From Malachius bipustulatus (Eukaryota > Arthropoda > Insecta > Coleoptera > Melyridae): a DNA stretch of 64,000 bases. Of the stretch, positions 22,832 through 33,542 are shown piece by piece. Position 1 is the stretch's first letter, and the number at the start of each line of letters is the position of its first letter. The stretch is taken from positions 5,952,001 through 6,016,000 of the forward strand of contig OU342638.1 of NCBI GenBank assembly GCA_910589415.1. The letters run 5' to 3'. The position numbers were made by a program, and so were the translations under genes. The notes beneath the pieces were generated by a model, which did no database searches, was not told the DNA's origin, and saw nothing but the letters and a program-made list of their open reading frames with translations.

Positions 22832-24837
22832 ATGGAGTGCATTATTTGTAAGAAAATTGTGTATGATGGTGACAAATCTGCGATACAAAGACCTAGAATA
22901 CAAGGTTTGTTATCATTATTATCAAGTGCTAAAAGAAGGCAAGACAATGTCGCAAAAGAAATTCTAAAAAAATGGAATTTTAAATGGTGTAATTAAAATA
23001 AACCTTAAGTACCTTTATTGATTAAACTGAAAAATTAAAGAGGAATTTTGGAAAAAGGTCGATCGACTTAAACTTCTGGAAACCCAAATCAAGGAATAAG
23101 ATTCTGACATTTAAAGAAGCAAAAAACGTGAAACAGGATAAAAAGGAAAGATGGTTATTGGTTCGCAATCGAAGGATACCTACTCTGTGCAGCGCAACTC
23201 AGTGAAATTGAGCTCTCTACAATTTTATCACATGAACTGACACTAGTTCCAACGTTCTTATTTCATGACGATGGGTCAATGAGAAAGGTAACAAAAGCTG
23301 AAGCAAAAAAAAATAGAGCAATCGTTGATTGTCCAACAGTACAATCGCTGATTATAGACGGAATGGCAAGGATTCAAGAACTGAATGAAAAAGAATTTAT
23401 AACTTTTAACGACTTACAGCGGGTATTATAAAGGCTCATCAAGTTAACGGGCAGATTTCTTTGGCCATTTCTCAAGAAGGTATCGAGTCCAAGTGGACAT
23501 TTTTTTATTTTATCTATTCTTGACATGAAAGTAAATACAAAAATGTTGATAAAAGTCAGTTGACGTCGATATTAGCTTCAAAAACGAGCACAGAAATCTG
23601 CCCGTTAATCTAATGAGCCTTTATAATATTGGCTGTTAGTGTGTGATCAACGCTGGGCGAAGATGTAAAGCACTTCGAATAACGGTAGTTTTTGATACGT
23701 ACAATAAAAATTCAATAAAAACTGGTGAACCTTTAAGGCGAGGCGATATCAATGTACCAAATTTCAACGTTACTGCGGTAGTCGCAAAATACAAAAATAT
23801 CGAATCTTTTTATAAAGCGTATACAAACAAACAATCTCTTTTAATATTTTTGACAGAATATTTAACTTTTGACAGAGAACGAAACATTAAGAACTGCTGG
23901 AGAATTTAAATGATCAAAAAAAGTAATTTCACTCCATAAATATTTCTCAGAAAGTCTCAAAGATCTATTTAGTAGTCAGGAAGAGGCAGACACCAGGCTG
24001 GTTTTGCATGCAATTTACGAAACAAAATTTAGCGAAGAAATATTTGTGAAATCAGTTGATTCAGATGTCTTAATTTTACTTATTCACTTTTTTTGTTCCG
24101 ACAGCGACTTACCTACGTAAAAGTAATTTATTTATGTAACTTGGACACGGCTCTACCAGACGATTTTTATCTATAAATAAAGTAGTGCAAAGTTTAGGAA
24201 CTACAGTGTTTCCTCTTGTCTTCTCGCACTTCATTGTTTTACAGGTTGTGATACCACTAGTGGGTTTTTTGAAATAGGAAAGAAGGCCGCATTTGATATT
24301 TTTAAAAATATATTATAATCCTTCAAAAATTGTCTGATTTGCCATTGACGTCCAATGAAAATGCTTTGGAAATTGTTATAAAATTGATTCTTCTGCTATA
24401 CAAAAACAAAGATAAACAAGTCCAGAAATTAATCGACCTAAGAATCAAATTAACAAAAACAACAAATAAGTCATCGTCGGAGCTTCCTCCAAACTGACGG
24501 CGCTTATTTTCCTGTAGGTGTATGTATCAACTTAGAATATGGTACAGTAGTAGCGATATACCAACACCAATAATTATTATAAATAAGTACAGATGGTTCA
24601 GGATGGATCGTAACTGATGACGACGTATTTCCAGTATTCTCAGATTATAAGCCAATTCCTGACTTTGTTCGAAAAACATTAAGTATTTATTGCTCAGATA
24701 AAAACTGCAACAATCGAAAATGCGCATGTGTTAAAGAAGACCTAAAATGTTGTACGCAGTGTAAATGTCGTTCTTTTAATAACATTCTTGAAGATCTTGA
24801 GGCAGATATAGATGAGAGTTACGAACTACCTAATTAG
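22832..24837 (+). pseudogene. Transposon-associated protein with FEN/PIN-like motifs and CXC-like cysteine cluster
   Basis: Broken frames give, in order: an N-terminus with 'MECIICKKIVYDGDKSAIQ' (22832-22996); 'ELTLVPTFLFHDDGSMRK' and 'LIIDGMARIQELNEKEF' (23176-23431); after a MITE, 'ITVVFDTYNKNSIKTGEPLR' (23690); 'SSQEEADTRLVLHAIY' and 'VKSVDSDVLILLIHFF' (23960-24100); 'TVFPLVFSHF' then 'GCDTTSGFFEIGKKAAFDIF' (24200-24300); 'SSSELPPN' (24475); and 'GWIVTDDDVFPVFSD' with the cluster 'CSDKNCNNRKCACVKEDLKC' (24605-24780), ending at 24837. I recognise this order from a large metazoan family of uncharacterised, transposon-like proteins; I cannot name its superfamily. The acid pattern (EAD, DSDVL, GCDT, GIGKK-like) resembles FEN1/PIN nucleases; that is inference. 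Stops, frameshifts and an insertion make it inactive. Confidence 0.72.
23425..23635. mobile_element. MITE inserted in the transposon gene, ~36-bp inverted repeats
   Basis: The left end 'tattataaaggctcatcaag' and the right end read in reverse complement ('tattataaaggctcattaga') match over about 36 bases through 'taacgggcagatttct' with two or three differences. The host frame is intact up to 'LQRVL' on the left and resumes with 'ALRITVVFD' on the right, which shows the insertion cleanly. Confidence 0.82.
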
Positions 24838-25530
24838 AATGGTGTTAATGCAGCGCCTAAAATTCTCTAGGCATTATATTATATTTATCTATCCAAATTA
24901 CAAATGAAGACTATTTAATTATCATTTTAACCACTACTACGTGGTTAAGTAGTTAACAGTAGGTAATTATTAAAAGCATTTATTTTATGTTTAACTTGTA
25001 GCGCCGAGCGCGCAAGAATATGAATTTGACCTGTTAAAAAAAATCGCCGACTCAATACTATAAATAATGTCACATGGAAAATTTTTATTCTAAAAACTTT
25101 GTTTGTTCCTGGGCTTGAAATTATACGTAGCATGTTTATAAAAATTTTCATAAATAAACTTTTTTCTCGATTGCCATGATTACGGTACTGAAAATAACAA
25201 GTTTCACTTTCCTATTATTTTGGAACCCTAAAAACAAAAAAATCTGCCTCAACTTTCGCACTACTTTCGCCTAAATGAAAAATCAGTTTCATACCACAAG
25301 TATTTTTAGAGATATTCAGGTGGAGACGTTAAAAAACATGTTTCGTTAAAAACTCGTTTTTTTCACTTTTTCCGAAATAAAAAAGGTCTCGACCACCAAA
25401 AAATGTCGTAAAAACTGATTTCGTGTAAACGATTATCTTATTAAAAAATCCCGCTAGGTCTGGTTTGGTTCTACGTCGGTTTTTTTTTTCTCTGACACTA
25501 TAATAAGCGACTTTGCGTCCAGATTTTACT

Positions 25531-26640
25531 CCACTAATAACTGGATTATAAGATTTTTAAGATTGACCTATCGCTGTACAGGTGATTGACTGTTCTTAAA
25601 AAACCAACTAGGGTTTTCCAGCGTTAAAATGCAAAAAAATAAGTAATTTACAAAAAACCTTATTCGAAATACAAATTTTTAACTTTAAACCTCAGTATTT
25701 TTTTTATTTATCAGTGTAACAAAAAAATAAGTGTACAAAAAATGTAGATAATTTTATAACGAAGAGAATGAATGATGTGTCATTTGTTTATTTGCGACAA
25801 ATAGGAGCCAAGATATTTGTGAAAATATGAAAAAAAAACTCTTTTTTGCATATAACTTCGCAAAAAAAATTCGCACGGTGTTGCAAATTTGGATTTAACA
25901 TCTCTTAATGGTCCTCTATCGAATTTCGTATAGTACAAAATTTGTGCATGGTAACGTAAACTCAAAATACCATTCTACTGGCCTATCATAAATTTAATTG
26001 TCACAAATATTTAAATCTAATTCAAACTGTAATCACTAGCTTCTTTAGCTGAACCCAATTTTTCATAACAGTTACCTATGTATCTGTAATATTATGATGA
26101 AACGATGTGCGATTTCAATAACGTCTACCTGACAACATCGCATCCGTTTAAGTGGACTTTACTAACTATAATAATTATATAGTCCCATTATCATAAAAAG
26201 TAGTTATGTTATGTTTATTGTTTACAAGAAAATCATTCAAGTTTAAAATTTTTAGTCTCACAGAACTTTGCACAGAAGAATGTAGGTAATATTAAACTGG
26301 AGACTTTTCGCGCGCGTTGATGCCGACCGCTTTCCTTTGCCACAGCAAGGGATCAATAATAAAAGTACAAGCGCACCCTCACCCTCTACTATTTTAATAA
26401 ACCCTCGCGCACCCCACGAATTCGCGAATTATAGTTCTAGTTCTACTCAACCACGAAAATACCCTTACGCTTCCAGTTTGAGTGTGTTGTAATTATGAAA
26501 TGAAATTTTTTCTCCTCATAATCGAGAAACGTAAGTAAGCTATGGAAAAGCGCACCGGGAAATAATAGCTTGCGTTTCGGCTACGATCTCTGGATAACGG
26601 GGGTGTTGTTATTGTGACGGTGTTTTACGAAAGTGGTTAT
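25531..26640 (+). other. Upstream region of the TBC1D1/4-like gene
   Basis: AT-rich until about 26260, then a GC-richer stretch (26290-26640) containing 'tcgcgcgcgttgatgcc' and 'cacgaattcgcgaatt' leads to the start codon. This is the likely 5' UTR/promoter area. I see no clear TATA box in position and cannot place the transcription start. Confidence 0.4.
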
Positions 26641-26661
26641 ATGTTAAGTGAAAGGGCCAAA

Positions 26662-26775
26662 ATGAAACTCATTCCAGTGTACTATTACGGTTTCACTGGA
26701 ATGGACAGGAGATTTTCCAGTCCGATGTTGCCTTGGATAGTGGCGGAAATACGGAAACGGGATTTCTGCGAAAAG
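26662..26775 (+). CDS. TBC1D1/TBC1D4-like Rab GAP, first coding exon
   Basis: ATG at 26662 in a good insect context (CCAAAATGA) opens 38 codons ending AAG|GTAGGT, a good splice donor in phase 0. The peptide contains 'PVYYYGFTGMDRRFSS' and 'PMLPWIVAEIRKRD'. Mammalian TBC1D1 and TBC1D4 have PMLPWVVAEVRRL and PMLPWLMAEIRRRS at this place, preceded in TBC1D4 by LWYVGGSCLDHR. This is the start of the first phosphotyrosine-binding-like domain of a GTPase-activating protein that acts on Rabs in vesicle traffic. An in-frame ATG at 26641 would add MLSERAK; 26662 is preferred for context and family start. The next coding exon is at 59173. Confidence 0.85.
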
Positions 26776-27654
26776 GTAGGTCGTTTATAATTGTCGTTAT
26801 CCATGCATCACTCACCAAAACCAATCATACGATTTATTATTAAATATTTTTTTTAAATTGAAATTAATCAAGCGCTACATCAGAAAATATATTGTGGGAA
26901 AAAAGAATTATTGTTATTATTTAATAATATAAAAAAAATTTAGACCCGGAGTAGGCCATGAGAGACAAAGAGAGATAGTTAGTACATTGCTCTTTTCTTT
27001 CCATATAAGGCTAGGCTGGTAGGTATATTAGCGGCACCCTTCTCTTATCACGGAAATGTCTATTATACCTCAAGTACCTACCTATACTAAGTAAATATTA
27101 TAGTATAATAATTAATCAATGAAGCTGTAATAAAGTTATTAAGATATGAGGCGATTATATTTTATAAGCCATCATGGCAAGTTTTTTTTATTTTTAATTT
27201 AATTTAGGTTTAATATTTGTAGATTTTCGTGTGTCTTCGGATTTCAGAAAACCGATTCGATAGTATATTGCTATTAGCCGCTTTGCCTGTGCGCTAATGA
27301 AATTCTATAACGTAATGACAATACCCATCTTGAAAGTAAATGTAGCGCATATTTGATACGTATACCTATCTACCCTACAACTTATTTATGGTCGTGATAA
27401 TTATTATACAATAAAATATTTTAGACACATTAGGACAAAAAAATTGTTTAAATCACCACATAAATAGAAAATATGCATTTTTGTATGCTCACCTGTCGCG
27501 ATAATAGTCTAAATCAGGCACCTCCAAATCTATACGGGAGCGAGGAAATACCCCCCAGTTCGTTAACAACCCCCTGCTGCTTCCAGTTTTGTATGAGCAT
27601 TATAAAACAGCCTGAAGTTTACAAACAGCTGAAGATTCAAGAAAACCGCTCACA
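26776..27654. other. Start of intron, no element recognised
   Basis: AT-rich DNA. A 75-codon frame at 27473-27700 runs into the mariner inverted repeat and is not protein-like. Confidence 0.4.
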
Positions 27655-28224
27655 TATACAGGATGAGTTTTTTTCAATGTTTAGTACAGGGATCTCGTAA
27701 ACTACTGCAGTTAGAGGAACGGTTAAATGGGGAAAGAAGTGCAGTTTTATGAGCTTAATTCGAAACAGCTTTTGTTTTTTTGAAAATCTCCATGGCTTCC
27801 TAGATATTTAACATAAAGTAAATTCCGCGAATTTCTTTACACCGAGATAGCAGTCTTATATTATGGGATTAGAGAAAAATCGTAAAGGAAAACTTTTTAG
27901 ATGATTTTATAGACAATAAAACGGCGTTACAATTTTTTTTATTTGTTGTGTCATTTTCGAGCTTTGACGTAAACTTGTGTTTTTTTAAATGTAAATCATA
28001 GTTGGCTTTGACATCATTCGATATGTCTTTTTTTTTCTAAATACAACGATATAAAACTCGATATCGTTTTTCCTGGAAATAAAAAAGTTAGGACGGTTTT
28101 TAATTTAATTTCCTCAAATACGTGGTATAGCCGCTGAATTTAATAGTTAATTTTGAATTGAAAATCTTAAATGAATTAATAGTTCAACGGGATAGCTAGT
28201 TTTCGAGAACTTTTAAAAAAATAT

Positions 28225-28612
28225 TAATTTACAGTCTTTTGATTTTGGTTTTCCTCTTTTGTCAATTGCTTTTCCTTATTTGTCAAATGATTTTCTTATT
28301 TTTCTATCTATCGATGATTGTAGTCATTGATTTATCAATCAATTTCCTTTTATGTCAAATCCTCGGTCAAATCAGTTTCACCTCGAGTTTTACTTTATGT
28401 CAATTGCTTTTCCCATTTACGTACAGTGACAGTAATCTAAACATTGGAAAAGCATTTGATATAAAAGGAATCTCATTTGACAAAAGAGGAATCTCAATTG
28501 AAAAATCAAAGTTACGTTTAATAAATGGGGGAAACTCATTTGACAATAAATAAGGAAAAGCAATAATAATTGACAAAAGAGGAAAACCAATAGAAAAAGA
28601 CTGTAATTCTAA
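28225..28612. mobile_element. Palindromic MITE nested in the mariner element
   Basis: The left end 'tttacagtcttttgattttg' continues 'gttttcctcttttgtcaatt'. The right end at 28545-28612 is its inverted match ('gaggaaaaccaatagaaaaa' then 'gactgtaatt'). Both have TTACAGTCTTTT-type tips with outer TA. No coding capacity. Confidence 0.78.
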
Positions 28613-28836
28613 TCTTTCAAAAATCTTGTAACAATACTACCTACGCTGTAGAACTGTAGACTAAAAATATTCATATCAAAATGTGACGGTTGCTTAGCAA
28701 GAGTAACAGAAACAGTGAAACTATAATATTTGACAGTTAGTTACTTGGAGGATTATAATTTCCATTGAAATTTAAGTTTGAAGTCAGGTTTTGCAGAAGT
28801 TCTTAGATCGTATAACCTGCAAGGTGAATTACTAGT

Positions 28837-29460
28837 ATGGAGTTTACCAACCAAGAGAAGCGTGATGTGATAGAATGTTATATTCAGTGTCAAAAGAATG
28901 CTGTCAGGGCTTCGGAACAATATTTTCGCAGATATTTTAATCGTCGTCAACCTTGTTTAGCGACTTTCAAACGATTATTTGATAATTTAGGAGAGTATGG
29001 TTCCTTCACTACGCCGTCAGTCCATGCAAATAAAATAAATAAATAAATAAATGAAGCTCATGAAGTAAACGTGCTGGCTTTTACCATGGAAAATGGTTTG
29101 GTGCATTGTTATTGGCACGACTATATCTTCGAAGGCACTCTAACCTGAAATCGATATTTATATTTTCTACAGAACGTTTTACCAGAAATGCTAGACGAAG
29201 TTGACCTGGAGACCCGCTGAATGTTCCAGTGGTTTCAGCATGATGGAGCACCGCCGCACAATCTAGGTGATGTCAGGAACTATTTAAATGAACGTATTCC
29301 TGACTCTTGGATAGGCAGAAACGCACCTATTGCATGGCCAGCTCGATCTCCGGACCTATCGGTGTTAGACTTTTTCTTGTGGGGCATGGTCAAAGATAGA
29401 GTATATCGAAGATCCTATGATAACATTGACGATCTGAGACGATCTATGCATTCAAAATAA
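28837..29460 (+). pseudogene. Tc1/mariner-group DDE transposase, internally deleted
   Basis: 28837-29046 encodes an N-terminal helix-turn-helix region 'MEFTNQEKRDVIECYIQCQ' with 'NRRQPCLATFKRLFDNLGEY'. It then runs into an (AATA)n tract with stops. From 29085 the C-terminal half follows with stops: 'YIFEGTLT', 'FLQNVLPEMLDEVDLETR', 'WFQHDGAPPHNLGDVRNYLN', 'WPARSPDLSVLDFFLWGMVK'. The second (HDGAPPH) and third (SPDLSVLDFF) catalytic acid blocks are present; the region with the first catalytic Asp is deleted. The HTH type and motif style match the insect transposases carrying a DUF4817-like N-terminus. It lies between the 460-bp inverted repeats and must be that element's gene. Confidence 0.85.
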
Positions 29461-30184
29461 TGGTGGCCATTTTGAACATTTGTAACTTCCAGTTGATTTA
29501 TTCCCTCATTTTCATTGTTACGTGATATACCTACTGTAAAGCTTTCATATTCAAATGTTTCATAATATTTTCTAGAGTTACTAGATGGCTATGAGAAAAT
29601 TTGTAGTTAATTAAGTATAATTGTTTGCATAGAGGATTACAAATTATTCTGCAAAATTATCTGTGTATAATTTCAAATTCAACTGAGGCCTATCAGTTAT
29701 GATTACATGGCCGCCTAATTAAGTTGAGGAAATAAAACTAAAAACCGTCCTAACTTTTTTATTTCCCGAAAAAACGATATCGACTTTTATATCGTTGTAA
29801 TTTAGAAAAAAAAAGACATATCGAATGATGTCATAGCCAACTATGACTTACATTAAAAAAAACACAAGTTTACGTCATAGCTCGAAAATGACACAACAAA
29901 TAAAAAAAATTGTAACGCCGTTTTATTGTCTATGAAATCGTCTAAAAGGTTTTCCTTTACGATTTTTCTCTAATCCCAATAATAAGACTGCTATCTCGGT
30001 ATAAAGAAATTCGCGGAATTTACTTTATGTTAAATATCTAGGAAGCCATGGAGATTTTCAAAAAAACAAACGCTGTTTCGAATTAAGTTCATAAAACTGC
30101 ACTACTTTCCCCATTTAACCGTTCCTCTAACTGTAGTAGTTTACGAGATCCCTGTACTAAACATTTAAAAAAACTCACTCTGTA

Positions 30185-31394
30185 TGTGTCTATCTTATTA
30201 ATTTTTCATGTATGTATAATAGTACCTATACTACTTACCCGAGTACTTACCTATCCTATTTTTGTGCCCATGAAATATCTATAGGTACAAAGTGATGAGA
30301 AAATTGCAATTAAAAAAAATGAATGTAAACTGCTTGTTGGTTTTATTTATTCCTCATAGATTACTCATTACAAACTTCAAGGGCGAAAATAATTCTCGTA
30401 TTTTCTCAGACAATATAAAATACGAGATAAAATGTAACTATTTACAATAAGGTATGCAATTTAAAATAAGATAGTTGATGGCAATTATTTCTGGTATAAC
30501 CGGAAGTGGTGTTGTGTTGTAAATATTTTAGTTCAGCTCGTCAAAATTAAAATCATACTTACACTTATAAATGTTCAGGCTTCTAGTCTAATCAATAATT
30601 TTTCTAATATTTTTTTTATTAATGAATTTTCTATTAATGAATGATCTAAAGTTCTCGCACCGACTTATACAGTACTCTTTGAGTCTGACTAGACTCAATA
30701 TTTTTGCGTCAGAATAAGTACCTACTAAGAGAAAGAATTAGAACTTCTTTCATTTAGGTAAATACCTCCTGACTTTTATAAAAAGTTCAGTGAGTTTGAG
30801 TAGGACTACCCACCACAAATATCTGTATATTTTTGATGATTAAGTTTTTCATTAATTTTCTATTATCATTTTTAAAACTATAACATGACAGCATGAAAAC
30901 AAACCCCATATCAGGAACCTCTAAGTCACAATCCCCACCCCTCGCCCCACCCGTACAAAATTTCATAGCACCCTGTCTATATTTTCATATATACAGAGTG
31001 ATCCAGAAATGGCGAACTTGCTCACGAAGTTATAACAAATTTTGTGGGAAAAAAAGTGACAGCGCTATTATACACTGGATACCTTCTCGGGGAGAAAAAT
31101 TGTTAGGTCTACATAATACCCTAATAAGAAAATCTAAAGGGTGTTCGAAAACAAATCCGTTTTGGAGTAGGCCCTGACAAAAATAAAGGTTTGTCCTAAC
31201 GTAATCCACTATGTTTACAGCTGACAGCTCTTGATTTTGTTAGATCAGAACAGTTATCATCAAAACAATCAAGAACGTTAATAAATAGGCACTCACTTTC
31301 TTGACATTTTTATACAACACACAAATAAAATCATCAATTAATTCATTTAAAAGATAAGTGAAATGCCCTTCACCCCCTGGACTTATTTTAATGC
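30185..31394. other. Intron DNA, mostly unassigned
   Basis: AT-rich. Near 30996-31040 'atatacagagtgatccagaa' resembles the tip of a mariner-type element, but no partner end was found. A 94-codon frame at 30893-31177 is not protein-like. Confidence 0.4.
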
Positions 31395-31730
31395 ACGGTT
31401 TCTCATTCCACTGAAGGCACTCTGTAACTGTTCGGCGGGTGTATCGTTTATCTCAACGAACTTCTTCTCTCGATTACTTGACTTGGCTTCGTTAACAGTT
31501 TCACAAAAAATATCGAGTCTTCGATATCAATGCATAGAAAGAAATCACATTTTAAGCTTGAAGAATCTACTTGGATAGGGTATCAGTATATTACAACAGT
31601 TAAGTCGATCTTCACAAATCTCTTTAACTAAATCGGTTGCTTCGGAAGTTTTCAAACCAACAAATCCTGCTTGTTCTGTAACTCTGGGAACTGATCTATA
31701 CACGATATTCTAAACTATGCTAAACCTGCA
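31395..31730 (-). pseudogene. Unrecognised coding-like fragment
   Basis: On the minus strand, one frame reads 'NIVYRSVPRVTEQAGFVGLK', 'SEATDLVKEICEDRLNC', 'NILIPYPSRFFKLKM', a stop, then 'YRRLDIFCETVNEAKSSNRE' and 'INDTPAEQLQSAFSGMRNRA', ending at a stop near 31395. Two in-frame stops lie in the middle. The composition is that of a soluble, conserved protein and unlike the transposon proteins around it. A TTTAG acceptor-like site precedes it near 31725. I cannot name it; it could be a gene fragment or retrocopy. Confidence 0.35.
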
Positions 31731-31997
31731 AAAAAGTGTTGGTGAAAACTGTAAGTTTTGGGAAAACTATTGACAAAAATTTTACCTACCAGGAATGTTT
31801 CGGGGTAGGTTTTCACTTTCACTGCTATATCACTGGACAAGGACAAAAGTGAGCACCAAGGAGGAGTGTTTGTTTCGGCTCTAATCGAGGCTCTAATATT
31901 AATCCATCTGTTTGAGCTAGGGAAGTTGCTCAAGTCATCCTAACAGGCATGGAAGCCTACATTCTGAAGCACGCCAATGGTTTAAATACTTGTATTG

Positions 31998-32686
31998 TGT
32001 AGGCAGAGTGAATTTAGTGAGGTGGGGTGTAAAACGAAGGACCACCACGAAGCTGGACTGTGTAGAGAAAAGATGCGAGTTTGCAGAAGCCAGAGAGGAG
32101 TGGAGGCTAGCACTAGCAGTAGCAGTGTTTGGACGAAGGTGTGAGTGGGCCCTTGGCCAAAAGTAAGGCAAGTGTCCCAGCTACGTGTGTAGATTGCGTT
32201 CATCACCGGTCAACAAAATAAGGTTGCCGGGATCAATAAGTAATACTCTTCATAATAATAATTAATCAGCGTTTTTATAAGTAAATAAATCGTCGTTTAA
32301 TAATAGATAAATACGAACATTATTCTCAAGTTAATAAATAATAAATAACAATACTTCCAAGTCGTCGAGTAAACTCCAGTTAATTTATAAATAAATAGTG
32401 ATCCAGTAATCAAACCAAAGTGGCAGTCAAGAGCTCCAACCCTAGACGTTACGCCTTAAGTTTTCTTATAACGATATGTTTTGAGCTCTCGAGGTTGATT
32501 TTTAGAATTTAAATTATAATTTGTTTATTATAAAATAATTGTAATTGTGTTTAATTTCTTCAATAGAAACATAAACTAAGTAATGATATCTCTTATTTAT
32601 GCAAAGTAATCCTCAAAAGAACCTACCTGAGAATAAATTAATCTAAAAGAAATCAAATGTAGGTGTCCCCAAACAGGGGCGCTACA
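31998..32686 (+). repeat. Solo LTR (689 bp) within the non-LTR element
   Basis: It starts TGTAGGCAG and ends GGCGCTACA, giving TGTAG/CTACA ends. Flanks are ATTG and ATTC, an imperfect 4-bp duplication. It separates 'VILTGMEAYI' from 'SKKQPSNSKPW', which are adjacent in the relative at 55164-55250, so it is an insertion. No internal element sequence remains. Confidence 0.72.
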
Positions 32687-33196
32687 ATTCCCTTTTCAAA
32701 AAAACAGCCCTCAAACAGCAAACCTTGGTTCAACAAAAGATGCAAGGAAGCTGTCGCCTCCAAACAACTGGCTTTTCGCCAATGGCGAGAGAGCCCCGAT
32801 GGCATAAACCACCACAATTTCATCATTGCTCGAAACAGATGTAAAGAAATAATAGATCAAACCAAGAAAACTCACAACCAAAGAATGAGGAACAAACTAC
32901 TTTCCTGCCCTGACGGTTCGAAATCTTTTTGGTCGGTCACTAAGGCTAGGAAGTCAGCCAGAACTTCACCAGATCCACGATTCCACCACTTACACGGATA
33001 AACGGGACTATCGCATCTACGACCACTGAGAAAGCGAACTTGTTGGCGGGAGTCTTTTCTTCATACCCTTTCGTCGAGTTTCAGGGAAGAACTCCGCCAA
33101 TGATCCCTTCCGTTGAGCCCAAAATGTCAGACATTGTTTTTCGACAGGGTGTCATAAAGCGCATAATGTTAGCCTAAAGACACGTATCCATCAAAG

Positions 33197-33414
33197 CAAC
33201 AAAGGGGAACATTTATGTTTCTGTTCCAAATTTCCGAAATGTTTACGAATGTTCCTAGTACGTTGCTCAATGTTCCGTGATGTTGCTAGTAGAAGTTGTT
33301 GCTTGTTGTATGTTGCCATTTGTTTGCACGCAATATTTTGCACTTGTTTCTCGAAGTTTCTAAAATTTGGAACAAGAAGCAACAAATGGAAACAAAATGT
33401 TCCTGTGTGTTGCT
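33197..33414. mobile_element. MITE, ~218 bp, AAAGCAACA ends
   Basis: It begins AAAGCAACAAAGG and ends TGTGTTGCTTT; inside, 'ggaacatttatgtttctg' and 'aaaatgttcctgtg' pair in inverted order. The minus-strand relative near 57920 lacks it: there 'ttagcct' is followed directly by 'ccaaacaaatcttctgg'. The full extra sequence in this copy is about 33174-33438. Confidence 0.72.
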
Positions 33415-33542
33415 TTCTCCACCAAAGCCCACCTTTAGACCCAAACAAAGCTTCTGGTCCTGATGACGCACCTGTTATCGTACTTGAAAAATGCGCCAGT
33501 AAGCTGTCATCCGTTTTCTCTCGACTTTTCAATCTATGATAT

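Larger units (their letters stand above)
22170..25530 (+). mobile_element. DNA transposon relic with ~250-bp diverged inverted repeats
   Basis: 22170-22420 and 25290-25530 are inverted repeats of one another: 'tttggttctacg', 'aaaatgtcgtaaaa' and 'cactttt' recur in order on opposite strands, with many mismatches and small gaps. Between them lies a broken plus-strand gene (22832-24837). The exact ends and target duplication could not be fixed. A small MITE is inserted at about 23425-23635. Confidence 0.7.
27655..30184 (+). mobile_element. Mariner-like element with ~460-bp terminal inverted repeats
   Basis: 27657-28116 and 29724-30184 are long inverted repeats, clear through 'ttagtacagggatctcgtaa', 'ttccgcgaatttctttacac', 'aacggcgttacaatttttt' and 'gttaggacggttttta'. 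The ends read TATACAGGATGAG and TACAGAGTGAG, with TA on the outside, as for Tc1/mariner elements. The interior holds transposase remnants and a palindromic MITE. The arms differ at a modest number of bases. Confidence 0.9.

Noticed and set aside
31935..32206. Minus-strand frames over the LTR at 31998-32686
   Set aside because: They cross the LTR edge into the non-LTR linker and have no protein-like pattern.
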